From Microscilla marina ATCC 23134 (GTDB taxonomy: Bacteria > Bacteroidota > Bacteroidia > Cytophagales > Microscillaceae), in assembly GCF_000169175.1 (NCBI RefSeq), contig NZ_AAWS01000009.1:218281-282280 (forward strand): a DNA stretch of 64,000 nucleotides. The letters run 5' to 3'. How positions within the stretch are numbered: the stretch's first letter is position 1; the number at the start of each line of letters is the position of its first letter. The position numbers were made by a program, and so were the translations under genes. The notes beneath the pieces were generated by a model that saw nothing but the letters and a program-made list of their open reading frames with translations, was not told the origin of the DNA and made no database searches. This document shows positions 9,525 to 18,451 of this stretch, in pieces.

Positions 9525-9932
9525 AACCCCTATAAACAAAAACACTTTCCCGTGTTTGCCTTTGATTCCGTGTTTGATCCGGTAGGCACTGGCCGCTGGT
9601 CCCTTGAGCCTTAGTCCCAGGGTTTTGTTCTCGTGCACCAGGGTTTTGGCCAGGCTGAGCACTTCTGCCTGCCGTGCCTTGGGTACAAAAAGCAGGTAAC
9701 GTTTTTTGTCCCACTCGCTGGCATCTGCTTTGAGCGAACAGCAGGCTTGCCTGATCCAGTCTGCGTATTTGAGCGGGGTTACTCCGGTGGGAGCTTGAAC
9801 AACTTCAAAGTTTGTTCTGATGTGCAAGTCGCTGTTTGCCCCGGCTTGTTCGTAGGCTTCTTTATAGGCAGCCCAAAAAGCTTCGCCTGCACTTGCCCCA
9901 AAGCTTTGTCTTTCAAAATAAGTCATTTTCAT
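9519..9932 (-). CDS. Small island protein, family B
   Basis: 137 residues, unknown function. It aligns along its length with the neighbour at 9995-10432 and with 12525-12884 on the other strand. Shared elements are FERQSFGASAGEAF at the N-terminus, VQAPTGVTPLKYADWIRQA in the middle, RQAEVLSLAKTLV, then LRLKGPAASAYR and the C-terminal KHGKVFLFIG. No known motif, signal peptide or membrane segment. The stop codon lies inside the right inverted repeat of the MITE-like element at 9357-9524. It is 62 bp downstream of its paralogue at 9995, so the two are probably co-transcribed. Confidence 0.7.
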   Translation of the reverse strand: MKMTYFERQSFGASAGEAFWAAYKEAYEQAGANSDLHIRTNFEVVQAPTGVTPLKYADWIRQACCSLKADASEWDKKRYLLFVPKARQAEVLSLAKTLVHENKTLGLRLKGPAASAYRIKHGIKGKHGKVFLFIGVG

Positions 9933-9994
9933 TGATTCATTGATGGTTTAAATCTGTGGTATAAATAAGGAAACCAGCCTTCGCTGGTCTTTCC

Positions 9995-10432
9995 TTAACA
10001 TCTGGCGCAGCCAATAAACACATACACATTGCCTGGTTTGCCTGCATACACTGTCCCCCGGCGAAACTCCTGTGCCTTTCTTCCGGTCATTTTGATGGCC
10101 AGTGCTTTGGCACTGGTGTCGGCGTAGTAATTAGCGTAGGTAAACACCCTTGCCTGATGCCTGTCAGGAATGGAGCCCAGCAGCTTATCTTTTTGCTTTT
10201 GGCTAATGCCATAGCCCGTAAAAGCCTGATCTGCTTTTTCAATCCAGCGCAGGTACCTGGCAGGGGTCACCCCTTCGGGTACGGCTACTTCTATGCAGCC
10301 TGGTTTAGAGTTGAGGTCTCCACTTGCTCCATCGGTGATGCCAGTAAAATCTTCGGCCTCTTCGTAAGCCATTTGGTAAGCTTCTTCCAATGTTTTCCCG
10401 AAGGCGTAGCGTTCAAAATTTGTTGCTCCCAT
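9995..10432 (-). CDS. Small island protein, family B
   Basis: 145 residues, paralogue of the proteins at 9519-9932 and 12525-12884. Conserved pieces are FERYAFGKTLEEAYQMAYEEA, VAVPEGVTPARYLRWIEKAD, RHQARVFTYANYYADTSAKALAIKMTG (alternating conserved residues) and KPGNVYVFIG at the end. It is the first gene leftward of intergenic element copy 2 and is followed by its paralogue 62 bp on. The tandem pair suggests local duplication. Function unknown; the length and charged helices suit a small soluble alpha/beta protein. Confidence 0.7.
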   Translation of the reverse strand: MGATNFERYAFGKTLEEAYQMAYEEAEDFTGITDGASGDLNSKPGCIEVAVPEGVTPARYLRWIEKADQAFTGYGISQKQKDKLLGSIPDRHQARVFTYANYYADTSAKALAIKMTGRKAQEFRRGTVYAGKPGNVYVFIGCARC

Positions 10433-10462
10433 AGGTTGTTTCTGTTTGGTTTAATGGGTTGA

Positions 10463-10840
10463 TTAATAAATAATTACAGCACGAAGTACGACTAATCTTA
10501 CCCCCTTACCAACTCACTGTGGGCAAGGTAATTATGATGTAATAAAGCTTGCTGGAAGCGATTTTTAGCGTGAGTTTTTGTGCCCGGAAAAGTGCCATTT
10601 TTGGGCGGGTTTCAGGCAACTATGCTGGCAATAATGCAACAGGGAACTACAGGATGGTGGAATACAGGCAAACGTTGAAAAAAGTGGGGGAATTTCAGGC
10701 AAACGAAGACAGTTTATGCGCAATCTGGCGGTTCCGGGAGTAGAATATGCACTTTGGTAATTAACCTTATTTGGCTTGCGATTCAGCGATTAAGTACTGG
10801 ATAGTTCCCCAAAGATTGAGGTACTTAGAGGTATAATAAA
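10463..10840. repeat. Conserved divergent intergenic element, copy 2
   Basis: Same order of blocks as the other copies: left end GTACGACTAATC, ACCAACTCACTGTGGGCAAG, AATTATGATGTAATAAAGC, AAAAGTGCCATTTTTGGGCG, TATGCACTTTGGTAATTAAC and GATTAAGTACTGGATAG. The right promoter-like end is diverged (TACTTAGAGGTATAATAAA). Family B genes lie to the left and a 49-codon ORF to the right. Confidence 0.75.
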
Positions 10841-10843
10841 AAA

Positions 10844-10880
10844 GGGTTTGGAAGGTACCAGCTCCCAAACCCGTTGTTTT
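10844..10880. terminator. Hairpin/attenuator in the leader of the 49-codon ORF
   Basis: GGGTTTGG (10844-10851) pairs with CCAAACCC (10865-10872). On the plus strand it is followed by GTTGTTTTT; on the minus strand by a stronger T run. It could attenuate transcription into the small ORF at 10902 or act as a bidirectional terminator. Confidence 0.5.
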
Positions 10881-10901
10881 TAACTTTAAAAGATAAAGCC
10901 A

Positions 10902-11051
10902 ATGCAAATGTCAAACAACCTACTGAAAAAAGCAACCCCAACCAACATAAAATGGAGCACCGAAGAAGAAGAGGAAGGGTTTGATCCCTGGGGGTGGGAA
11001 CCTAACTACGGAGACAAAGACTTTGGGGTGAGCGACCGGGATTTTTATTAG
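10902..11051 (+). CDS. 49-residue acidic small protein
   Basis: An ORF starting ATGCAAATG and ending TAG at 11049-11051. The product is short and acidic, with a Glu run (WSTEEEEEG), FDPWGWEP and the C-terminus FGVSDRDFY. It lies between element copy 2 and a strong terminator at 11067-11096, which matches the architecture of the other plus-strand island genes and supports it being a real gene. No homologue or function recognised. Confidence 0.5.
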   Translation: MQMSNNLLKKATPTNIKWSTEEEEEGFDPWGWEPNYGDKDFGVSDRDFY

Positions 11052-11066
11052 TATTAAAATGATTGA

Positions 11067-11096
11067 ACGAGGCTTTATGTGTAAAGCCTCGTTTTT
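11067..11096 (+). terminator. Rho-independent terminator
   Basis: ACGAGGCTTTA (11067-11077) pairs perfectly with TAAAGCCTCGT (11082-11092) around a TGTG loop, followed by a T run. It ends the 49-codon ORF transcript and lies 9 bp from the end of the convergent family C gene. Confidence 0.8.
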
Positions 11097-11104
11097 ATCT
11101 TGGT

Positions 11105-11485
11105 TTAGGTGCTCGCTTGCCCAAAAAACTGTTGAATCTTGGGGGCAAGCTGTTCCTGCCAGTCTTGTTTGCCATCTACGAGGATAAAAATATCCTCCAT
11201 ACCAGTTTCGGCCACGGTAAACAGGGCGTAGTTGAAACAGTCGCCGTTGGGCAGACACATCAGGTACAGGTGCCCCTGGGTGTATTCGCTAAACTCTTCC
11301 AGCGTAAAACCCAAGGCATGATCCGATGCCTGGACAACCTCTTTTTGGTATTCCTGTGGTTGAGGCACCTGGTCTGCCTGGTGGTAGTAGCGGGCACTCA
11401 GCATATCATCCAACCGGGCAATGAGGTAGCCTAACTCCTCGTCGGTCAGTTTTTCGGCGGCGGCTATGATGGTAGCATATTTCAT
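11105..11485 (-). CDS. Small island protein, family C
   Basis: 126 residues from the ATG at 11485 (MKYATIIAAAEKL). The reading frame extends upstream, but this start is supported by the paralogue 21209-21592 (MSYDKILTEADKL). Both share LTDEELGYLIARLDDML / LSSNELLWLIADLNHM, a central LGFTLEEFSEYTQGHLYLM / LGFILTDEPEYDEGKLQLM, YALFTVAETGMEDIFILVDGKQDW and a C-terminal LAPKIQQFF. The start ATG overlaps the stop TGA of the upstream family A gene (ATGA), implying translational coupling. Function unknown; a small soluble acidic protein that probably works with its family A partner. Confidence 0.75.
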   Translation of the reverse strand: MKYATIIAAAEKLTDEELGYLIARLDDMLSARYYHQADQVPQPQEYQKEVVQASDHALGFTLEEFSEYTQGHLYLMCLPNGDCFNYALFTVAETGMEDIFILVDGKQDWQEQLAPKIQQFFGQAST

Positions 11486-11760
11486 TTTTTCCGGTTTAAG
11501 TAAAACAAATGATCTATCCAAAAAATGTCCTCCCAATAATCCTGATTGATTTCGATGCGATAAACCCCCTCCCCCTGGTTATCTGAGGTTACTCCTGTCA
11601 AAAGCCGAGGATTACGAATAACGGTGATAGGTAGCCAGGCGTAGCCGTGAGTTTCGTGGCTTATTTTGATAATGCCCTCCTGAATTTTACCTAAATCGAT
11701 TGTTACCCGGTGGGTGACCAAATCCTGGTCAAAAATGTTCGTGGGTGATTGTGTGCTCAT
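11482..11760 (-). CDS. Small island protein, family A
   Basis: 92 residues. FDQDLVTHRVTIDLGKIQEGIIKISHETHG aligns closely with the protein at 21635-21877 (FDRDLEQHQVILDMGKIHEGLLKVTHE), followed by WLPITVIRNP and YRIEINQDYWEDIFW. Its TGA overlaps the ATG of the family C gene at 11105-11485. The same A-then-C order occurs at 21877-21209, with a 42-bp gap, so the pair is a conserved two-gene unit. No known domain. Confidence 0.75.
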   Translation of the reverse strand: MSTQSPTNIFDQDLVTHRVTIDLGKIQEGIIKISHETHGYAWLPITVIRNPRLLTGVTSDNQGEGVYRIEINQDYWEDIFWIDHLFYLNRKK

Positions 11761-11795
11761 TTTTATGGTGTTTTTTAGTAGTTATTCCTTAGGTC

Positions 11796-12107
11796 TTAAT
11801 TACTGATACCTTGCTCGGTAAAACCTGCGACAAAACCTTTGGTAAAACTTATTTTATCCAGAGAGGGGTGACTGCTGTCTGCTTCTTTCAAAGCAAGGGT
11901 GTCCAATTCCTGATCGTTCAGGATAAACTCATCCAGCATTTTTTGTAAAGTAGCTTTGTCGGTAGTTGCTGCCTTGCTTACCCCGGCCTGAAACCCAGCG
12001 ATAAAGTCTGCCTGATTGAGACGATATGGGAGTTGTTTTCGGTCAAAATACCTTTGATACATTTTAAATTTTTCAAGGGCGATATGCGCTAAATTTTCCA
12101 TTGACAT
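11796..12107 (-). CDS. Small island protein, family D
   Basis: 103 residues; paralogue of 18721-19008. Both have YRLNQADFIAGFQAGVSKAA / HKISQEVFTKAFIEGMKEAA, then a charged helix, then the C-terminal KISFTKGFVAGFTEQ / KRSFTRGFVSGFTA. Repeated Gly-Phe patterns (GFxAGF) suggest packed helices. No signal peptide. It is the first gene leftward of element copy 3, with the A-C pair behind it, so three minus genes (D, A, C) probably form one operon. The second in-frame Met (MEN) is an alternative start. Confidence 0.7.
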   Translation of the reverse strand: MSMENLAHIALEKFKMYQRYFDRKQLPYRLNQADFIAGFQAGVSKAATTDKATLQKMLDEFILNDQELDTLALKEADSSHPSLDKISFTKGFVAGFTEQGISN

Positions 12108-12127
12108 TGAATCTTTTGGTTTACTGT

Positions 12128-12507
12128 TTTAATTATTATGACACAAAACACGACTAATTGCACACCCTTAGCAACTCGCTCTTGCCCAGGATATTATGAT
12201 GTAATACTGTCTGCGAAAAGCGATATTTGAAGTGGTTTTGTGCGCTTCTAAAAGTGCTATTTTTAGGCGGCTTTGGGGCAGTTTTAATTACCATAGTGCC
12301 ATAGAGTAGCTATGTAGTAGGCAAATGATCACAAATGGTAAAAACAGTGGAGGTGTTTTGGGGCAAATGAGGACATATTGGGGAGCATTTTGGTAGCTTT
12401 CACAGCAGAATGTGCACTTTGGCAACTAATCTTATTTAACTCACTATCAGGGGATTAAGTACTGGCTAGTGGGTATTTCTTTGTCGTACTTTGGTTCATA
12501 ATTAAAG
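12128..12507. repeat. Conserved divergent intergenic element, copy 3 (both ends intact)
   Basis: Best copy for seeing the symmetry. The left end read on the minus strand gives TAGTCGTGTTTTG then TCATAATAATTAAAAC; the right end on the plus strand gives TCGTACTTTGG then TTCATAATTAAAG. These outward-facing ends look like promoters for the genes on each side. Interior blocks shared with other copies: AGCAACTCGCTCTTGCCC, TTATGATGTAATACTG, AAAAGCGATATTTGAAG, TTTTGGGGCAAATGAGGACA, GTGCACTTTGGCAACTAATC, GGGGATTAAGTACTGG. Confidence 0.8.
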
Positions 12508-12524
12508 GATAAAACAAGAACAAC

Positions 12525-12884
12525 ATGGAAGTTAAAATATTTGGTAAAAGTGTAAAAGAAGCTTGCTTAAGAGCTAAGTCAAGCATATTTGAAAGACACA
12601 TCATCGAAAACCCTGTGGTAATTAAGGTTCCTAAAGACTACGGCACAGCGGCCTATGCTCTTTGGGTTATCAGAGCAGCTGAGGCTTTACGCTCAGACAA
12701 AGCCATTTCCACAATAAAGGCTATTCCGGAAGAGCAGAGAAACAGAGTGATTCATTACGCAAAGATGTATAACAGCTCTGCTAAATTATGCCTAAAGCTT
12801 ACTGGCAGGGCAGCGGCTTCTTATAAAAGTAAATGGCGGTTAACCAGGAGAAAGGGTGATGTATATTACTTTTTTTGGAAGTAG
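12525..12884 (+). CDS. Small island protein, family B (plus strand)
   Basis: 119 residues, a shorter basic paralogue of the proteins at 9519 and 9995: IFGKSVKEACLRAKSS, VIKVPKDYGTAAYALWVIRAAE, QRNRVIHYAKMYNSSAKLCLKLTGRAAASYK and KGDVYYFFW correspond to the family B blocks. It lies 17 bp downstream of the right promoter-like end of element copy 3 and is followed by a terminator at 12905. A family B gene therefore occurs on either side of the element in different copies, which indicates shuffling of cassettes. Confidence 0.7.
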   Translation: MEVKIFGKSVKEACLRAKSSIFERHIIENPVVIKVPKDYGTAAYALWVIRAAEALRSDKAISTIKAIPEEQRNRVIHYAKMYNSSAKLCLKLTGRAAASYKSKWRLTRRKGDVYYFFWK

Positions 12885-12904
12885 TCAATCAACCCCAATT
12901 TACC

Positions 12905-12934
12905 AACGAAACCTAATACCCGGTTTCGTTTTTT
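12905..12934 (+). terminator. Rho-independent terminator
   Basis: AACGAAACC (12905-12913) pairs with GGTTTCGTT (12922-12930), followed by T residues. A near-identical hairpin lies at 21098-21126. Confidence 0.8.
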
Positions 12935-13125
12935 GTCTTCCTGGTAAGAAACCAAAAAGCTGTTTGTACTGGACTTGTGAGGAATTGACAAAGGCATTCC
13001 CACCAGAAATAATCCTGGCAGGAATACTTTATTAAGCCTTGAAGAATTTCTGAACTTCAGAATCTAAACTGAGCCGTCAGTTTTTGCCACACTTTGTTGG
13101 GTCAAAAGTTATTGAAAATACTTCT

Positions 13126-16100
13126 TGGAGCATCTGCTGGTGCTGCAAGTGTGGTGTAGCTGCCTTGAATAGTTCAATATCAAGAGTCTGGTTGGTGCCA
13201 GAATGCTCGTTGGCGCTAAAGGTGTGGGCTGCCTTGAATAGTGCAATGTCAAGAGTCTTGTCAAAATGAAAGTGCTTGCTGGATTAGAAAGTGTGGTGTA
13301 GCTGCCTCGAATAGTTCAATGTGAAGAGTCTTGTCAATGCCGGGGTGCCTGTTAGTGCCTAAAGTGTGTTGTGGCTGCCTGGAATAGTTCAATGTCAAGA
13401 GTCTTGTCAAAGTAAATATATTTACCAGCTCTAAAAGTGTGTTGTGGCTGCCTGGAATAGTTCAATGTGAAGAGTCTTGTCAATGCCGGGGTGTCTCCTG
13501 GATTAGAAAGTGTGGTACGGCTGCCTTGAATAGTTCAATGCCAAGACTCTTGTCAATACCGAGGTGCCTGCTGGATTAGAAAGTGTGGTACGGCTGCCTT
13601 GAATAATTCAATGTCAAGACTCTTGTCAATACCGAGGTGCCTGTTAGTGCTCAAAGTGTGTTGTGACTGCCTTGAATAATTCAATGTCAAGAGTCTTGTC
13701 AATGCCGGAGCGCCTGCTCGATTAGAAAGTGTGCTGTACCATCCTTGAATAGTTCAATGTCAAGAGTCTTGTCAATGCCGGGGTTTTAGTCTGTGCCTAA
13801 AGTGTGTTGTGGCTACCTTGAATAGTTCAATGTCAAGAGTCTTGTTAATGCCTGAATTCCCGCTGGTGCCTAAAGTGTGTTGTGGCTACCTTGAATAGTT
13901 CAATGTCAAGAGTCTTGTCAATACCGGGGTTTTAGTCTGTGCCTAAAGTGTAGTACGGCTGCCTTGAATAGTTCAACGCCAAGAGTCTTGTCAAAGTAAA
14001 TATATTTACCAAGCTCTAAAAGTGTGCTGTGCCCCCCCTTGAATAGTTTAATGTCAAGAGTCTTGTCAATACCGGGGTGCCTGTTGGATTAGAAAGTGTG
14101 TTGTGGCTTCCTTGAATAGTTTAATATCAAGAGTCTTGTCAATGCCGGGGTGCCTGTTGGATTAGAAAGTGTAGTACGGCTGCCTGGAATAGTTTAATGT
14201 CAAGAGTCTTGTTAATACCGGGGTGCCTATTGGATTAGAAAGTGTGCTGTGCCCTCCTTGAATAGTTCAATGTCAAGAGCCTGGTTAATGCCGGGGTGCC
14301 TGCTGGATTAGAAAGTGTAGTACGGCTGCCTTGAATAGTTCAATGCCAAGACTCTTGTCAATGCCTGGATTCCCACTGGTGCCTAAAGTGTGCTGTGGCT
14401 GCTTGGAATAATTCAATGCCAAGAGTCTTATCAATATCGAGGTGCTTGCTGGATTAGAAAGTGTGCTGTGCCCTCCTCGAATAATTCAATGTCAAGAGTC
14501 TTGTCAATACCGGGGTGCCTATTGGATTAGAAAGTGTGGTACTGCTACCTTGAATAGTTCAATGTGAAGAGTCTTATCAATATCGAGGTGCTTGCTGGAT
14601 TAGAAAGTGTGCTGTGCCCTCCTTGAATAGTTCAATGCCAAGAGTCTTATCAATATCGAGGTGCTTGCTGGATTAGAAAGTGTGGTACGGCTGCCTTGAA
14701 TAGTTCAATGCCAAGAGTCTTGTCAATGCCGGGGTTTTAGTCTGTGCCTAAAGTGTGTGGTGGTTACCTGGAATAGTTCAATGTGAAGAGTCTTGTCAAT
14801 GCCGGGGTGCCTATTGGATTAGAAAGTGTGGTACTGCTACCTTGAATAGTTCAATGTGAAGAGTCTTGTCAAAGTAAATATATTTACCAGCTCTAAAAGT
14901 GTGATGTACCATCCTTGAATAGTTTAATATCAAGAATCTTGTCAATGCCGGGGTTTTAGTCTGTGCCTAAAGTGTGTTGTGGTTGCCTGGAATAGTTCAA
15001 TGTGAAGAGTCTTATCAAAGTAAACATATTTACCAGCTCTAAAAGTGTGATGTACCATCCTTGAATAGTTCAATGTGAAGAGTCTTGTCAAAGTAAACAT
15101 ATTTACCAGCTCTAAAAGTGTGATGTACCATCCTTGAATAGTTCAATGTCAAGAGTCTTGTCAATGCCAGGGTTTTAGTCTGTGCCTAAAGTGTGTGGTG
15201 GCTACCTGAAATAGTTCAATGTGAAGAGTCTTGTCAATATCAGGGTTTTAGTCTACACCTAAAGTGTGTTGTGGCTGCCTTAAATAATTCAATGTCAAGA
15301 GTCTTGTCAATACCAAGGTTTTAGTCTGTGCCTAAAGTGTGTGGTGGCTACCTGGAATAGTTCAATGTGAAGAGTCTTGTCAATACCAGGATGCCTACTT
15401 GATTAGAAAGTGTGGTACAGCTGCCTTGAATAGTTCAATGCCAAGAGTCTTGTCAATCCTGGGGTTTTAGTCTGTGCCTAAAGTGTAGTACGGCTGCCTG
15501 GAATAGTTCAACGCCAAGAGTCTTGTCAAAGTAAATATATTTACCAGCTCTAAAAGTGTGACGTGTCCGCCTTGAATAATTCAATGCCAAGAGTCTTGTC
15601 AATCCTGGGGTTTTAGTCTGTGCCTAAAGTGTGATGTACTCTCCTTGAATAGTTCAATGTCAAGAGTCTTGTCAATGCCGGAGTGCCTGCTGGATTAGAA
15701 AGTGTGTTGTGGCTGCCTGGAATAGTTCAATGTCAAGAGTCTTGTCAATACTGGGGTTTTAGTCTGTGCCTAAAGTGTCGCACGGCTGCCTTGAATAATT
15801 GAATGTCAAGAGTCTTGTTAATACCGGGGTGCCTATTGGATTAGAAAGTGTGCTGTACCATCCTTGAATAGTTTAATATCAAGAGTCTTGTCAATGCCGG
15901 AGCGCCTGCTGGGTTAGAAAGTGTGTTGTGGCTGCCTCGAATAATTCAATTTCAAGAGTCTTGTCAATACCGGGGTGCCTGTTACTGCCTAAAGAGTGTT
16001 GTGGCTGCCTGGAATAGTTCAACGCCAAGAGTCTTGTCAATACCGGGGTGCCTGTTACTGCCTAAAGAGTGTTGTGGTTGCCTTGAATAATTCAATGTCA

Positions 16101-16812
16101 AGAGTCTTGTGAGTGCCAAAGTGTCTGCTGGATTAGAAAGTGTGTTGTGGCTACCTTAAATAATTGAATGTCAAGAGTCTTGTCAATACCGGGGAGCCTA
16201 TTGGATTAGAAAGTGTAGTACGGCTGCCTTGAATAGTTCAATTTCAAGAGTCTTGTCAATACTGGGGAGCCTATTGGATTAGAAAGTGTGCTGTGCCCTC
16301 CTTGAATAGTTCAAGGTCAAGAGCCTGGTTAATGCCAGGGTGCCTGCTGGATTAGAAAGTGTAGTACGGCTGCCTTGAATAGTTCAATTTCAAGAGTCTT
16401 GTCAATATCAGGGTTTTAGTCTGTGCCTAAAGTGTCGCACGGCTACCTTGAATAATTCAATGTCAAGAGTCTTGTCAATACCGGAATGCCCGCTGGTGCT
16501 CAAAGTGTGTGGTGGCTACCTTAAATAATTCAATGCCAAGAGTCTTGTCAATACCGGAATGCCCGCTGGTGCTCAAAGTGTGTGGTGGCTACCTTAAATA
16601 ATTCAATGCCAAGAGTCTTGTCAAAGTAAATATATTTACCAGCTCTAAAAGTGTGACGTGTCCGCCTTGAATAGTTAAATGCCAAGAGTCTGGTTAGTGC
16701 CAAGGTGCCTATTGGATTAGAAAGCGTGGTACGGCTACCTTGAATAGTTAAATGCCAAGAGTCTGGTTAGTGCCAGGGTTTTAGTCTATGCCTAAAGTGT
16801 CGCACGGCTACC
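13126..16812. repeat. Mosaic tandem repeat array, about 50 units of 73 bp
   Basis: Nearly 3.7 kb of tandem units. Each holds a variable third (types ending GGATTAGAAAGTGT, GTGCCTAAAGTGT, GTGCTCAAAGTGT or AGCTCTAAAAGTGT), a semi-variable linker (TGGTACGGCTGCC, TGTTGTGGCTACC, TGATGTACCATCC and others) and a constant third with two small palindromes: TTGAATAGTTCAA and CAAGAGTCTTG. Some units carry GTAAATATATTTAC, a perfect palindrome. Unit types recur in mixed order, so variation looks recombinational. The period is not a multiple of three and no long ORF crosses the array, so it is non-coding. It ends inside the coding sequence of a small minus-strand ORF at 16792-16878. Confidence 0.9.
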
Positions 16813-16878
16813 AGCAGCAAAGAAAAAGAGCCTGATGGCTCTCTTTCCATCGTAATTGGTATAATCTAAATTTTCCAT
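16792..16878 (-). CDS. 28-residue ORF truncated by the tandem array
   Basis: From ATG 16878 it reads MENLDYTNYDGKRAIRLFFF, then enters the first repeat unit and stops at TAG 16794-16792. It occupies the slot where every other element copy has a leftward gene, and its start context (AACATAAAACAG) is like theirs. A hairpin (AGAGCC-ATCA-GGCTCT plus T run on the minus strand, about 16823-16845) sits within it. It is probably the head of a former cassette gene whose body was replaced by the array, or merely a leader peptide. Confidence 0.3.
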   Translation of the reverse strand: MENLDYTNYDGKRAIRLFFFAAGSRATL

Positions 16879-16890
16879 CTGTTTTATGTT

Positions 16891-17277
16891 TTGTTAATCA
16901 ATAACTTCAGCGTAAAGTGCCAGCAATGATCTGCCCTTAGCAACTCGCTGTTAAACAAAAGGTTATGATGTAATGCTATCTGCGAAAAGCGATATTTGAA
17001 GTGGTTTTGTGCCCCCCGTAAAGTGCCATTTCCAGGCGGGTTTTGGGCAGTTTCAATTACCATAGTGCAATAGAGTAGCAATGCTATGGGCAGATAATAA
17101 CAAATGGTGAAAAGAGTGGAGGTGTTTTGGGGCAAATGAGGACATATTGGGGGGGAGTTAGCTGGTTTGGAGGGCGTAATGTGCACTTTGATAACTAATC
17201 TTATTTGGCTCGTTATCAAGGGATTAAGTACTAGGTAGTGGAGGTAGGTTTGTCGTACTTTGGTTTATAAATAATTA
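16891..17277. repeat. Conserved divergent intergenic element, copy 4
   Basis: Interior blocks match the other copies (TTAGCAACTCGCTGTTAAAC, AAAAGCGATATTTGAAGTGG, TTTTGGGGCAAATGAGGACA, GTGCACTTTGATAACTAATC). The right end TCGTACTTTGGTTTATAA is intact and drives the family E genes; the left end is diverged and faces the tandem array. Confidence 0.75.
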
Positions 17278-17294
17278 CTAAATAAAACAACGAC

Positions 17295-17510
17295 ATGGAC
17301 AACGCCATTCAAATTGTAGAAGCCCAAATTGAAGCATTACAACGGCATAAAGCAGCCACCAGTCAGGAGTTCAAAGCCTGTGTAAAGGCAGGCAAGAGCA
17401 ATGAGGCTGATCGCTGCGAAATTGAACTAAGTAATGTCGATCGGGCAGTATTTGAGTTGATGAAACTCAAATCAAAACTAGTGACTGCTGGTGCCAAAGG
17501 CAGTGAATAA
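17295..17510 (+). CDS. Small coiled-coil island protein, family E
   Basis: 71 residues, predicted almost entirely helical with a heptad-like pattern (IVEAQIEALQRHKAA...VDRAVFELMKLKSKLV). It resembles 17572-17802 and 19445-19672 in length, charge and the pattern of a central 'xxxxEIELxxVDxxxxEL' segment. These are probably short helical-hairpin or dimerising coiled-coil proteins. It is the first plus gene of element copy 4, 61 bp before the next family member. Function unknown. Confidence 0.65.
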   Translation: MDNAIQIVEAQIEALQRHKAATSQEFKACVKAGKSNEADRCEIELSNVDRAVFELMKLKSKLVTAGAKGSE

Positions 17511-17571
17511 TTAACACCACCGGGGCGGCTTTGTCCCGGTGTTTTTATACAAACTATAAAACAGAGATCAA

Positions 17572-17802
17572 ATGAATACCCAGAAAGAACTGTATGCCTT
17601 GCTGACCACACGAAGCGAAGAGCTCAGCAAGGAACGCCTGCTTGCCGAAAGAGCCCTGGAACACGCCAAAGATTCCCGCACATTGGTAGATGTCGCCTTT
17701 TATGAAAAAGAGCTGGAGATCATCGATAGACTGGATGGAGAACTCCACCTCCTAATGGAACAAGCCGAGCAATTTGCCGAAGCAAATCGTGAAGTAAAAT
17801 AA
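17572..17802 (+). CDS. Small coiled-coil island protein, family E
   Basis: 76 residues, helical: LLTTRSEELSKERLLAERALEHAKDSRT followed by YEKELEIIDRLDGELHLLMEQAEQ. The spacing of hydrophobic residues supports two helices folding back on each other. The paralogue at 19445 has the same layout (RRNELAIELAQVKKTLETAKATK...QEKQVEFLTLMIEELRQL). An imperfect terminator (GCCCCACTAA with TTGTTGGGGT, 17812-17850) follows. Co-transcribed with 17295-17510. Confidence 0.65.
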   Translation: MNTQKELYALLTTRSEELSKERLLAERALEHAKDSRTLVDVAFYEKELEIIDRLDGELHLLMEQAEQFAEANREVK

Positions 17803-18199
17803 TCAACAGAAAGCCCCACTAATTTTTATGAAGTTGTTGGGGTTTTGCTTTGGGTAGGTTCAGCCAGAAAAAGATAGAATTAACACAACGAACGACTATT
17901 ACTCAGCTACTTGTGTAAGCACCCAACGCCTGGGTCTGGGTAGGTGTTTATTTCACAGGCATCGCCTGGGTAAACAAAATCGCTACTGAATGCGTCAAAA
18001 ATAGTTTGTAATAAAAGTAAGCGTCATCAAGTAAACCCAGCGGCAATTCAACTTAACCGCTGGGTTTGGTGCTTGCCTGGCATTACAAATAAAACCCTGA
18101 CTCCTTTTCAATAAGTAGCGCATAAAAAATACAGCGTTATGCTGTATATTTATGGTGTGCACGTAAAAACAGATAGTAAATGATAAATAATGTGACAAA
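17803..18199. terminator. Intergenic region with strong hairpins
   Basis: Besides the imperfect terminator right after the family E pair, AAACCCAGCGG (18033-18043) pairs perfectly with CCGCTGGGTTT (18057-18067), an 11-bp stem with a 13-nt loop. No ORF is supported between 17850 and 18199. Confidence 0.5.
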
Positions 18200-18451
18200 A
18201 TGAAAGAAGGCCATTTAATGTTCAAACAGTTCGTTTTCTTTGATGATAACAATGAACTAAACGATACAGGTATTTTATTATATGTGGATGCGCTCAGGCT
18301 CAACCGGGAAAAAGAATTACCAAGCGAACTTACGACGCATATTCTTCATTCACCCAACGATCGAAAAAGAGTTCTTGAGTATTATGAGTTTGTAAAGGAC
18401 GACGATATTCGGGAATTGATGCCTCACCCATATTTTGACCATATTAACTAA
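18200..18451 (+). CDS. Small hypothetical acidic protein
   Basis: 83 residues: MKEGHLMFKQFVFFDDNNELNDTG..., with an LPSELTTHILHSPNDRKRVLEYYEFVKDDDIREL core and the C-terminus HPYFDHIN. ATG 18200 or the internal ATG (MFKQF) could be the start. No family recognised. The segment 'SPNDRKRVLEYYEFVKDDD' resembles helical tails of small regulatory proteins, but this is weak. It lies between two hairpin-containing spacers without a neighbouring copy of the divergent element. Confidence 0.5.
   Translation: MKEGHLMFKQFVFFDDNNELNDTGILLYVDALRLNREKELPSELTTHILHSPNDRKRVLEYYEFVKDDDIRELMPHPYFDHIN

Noticed and set aside
11063..11434. 123-codon plus-strand ORF
   Set aside because: Opposite-strand shadow of the family C gene, whose paralogue at 21209 confirms the minus-strand reading.
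13126..16812. The tandem array considered as a CRISPR array
   Set aside because: Units are 73 bp with limited variant types in the 'spacer' part, which recur many times; CRISPR spacers are unique.
13126..16812. The tandem array considered as an integron attC series
   Set aside because: No genes lie between units and no integron integrase is present.
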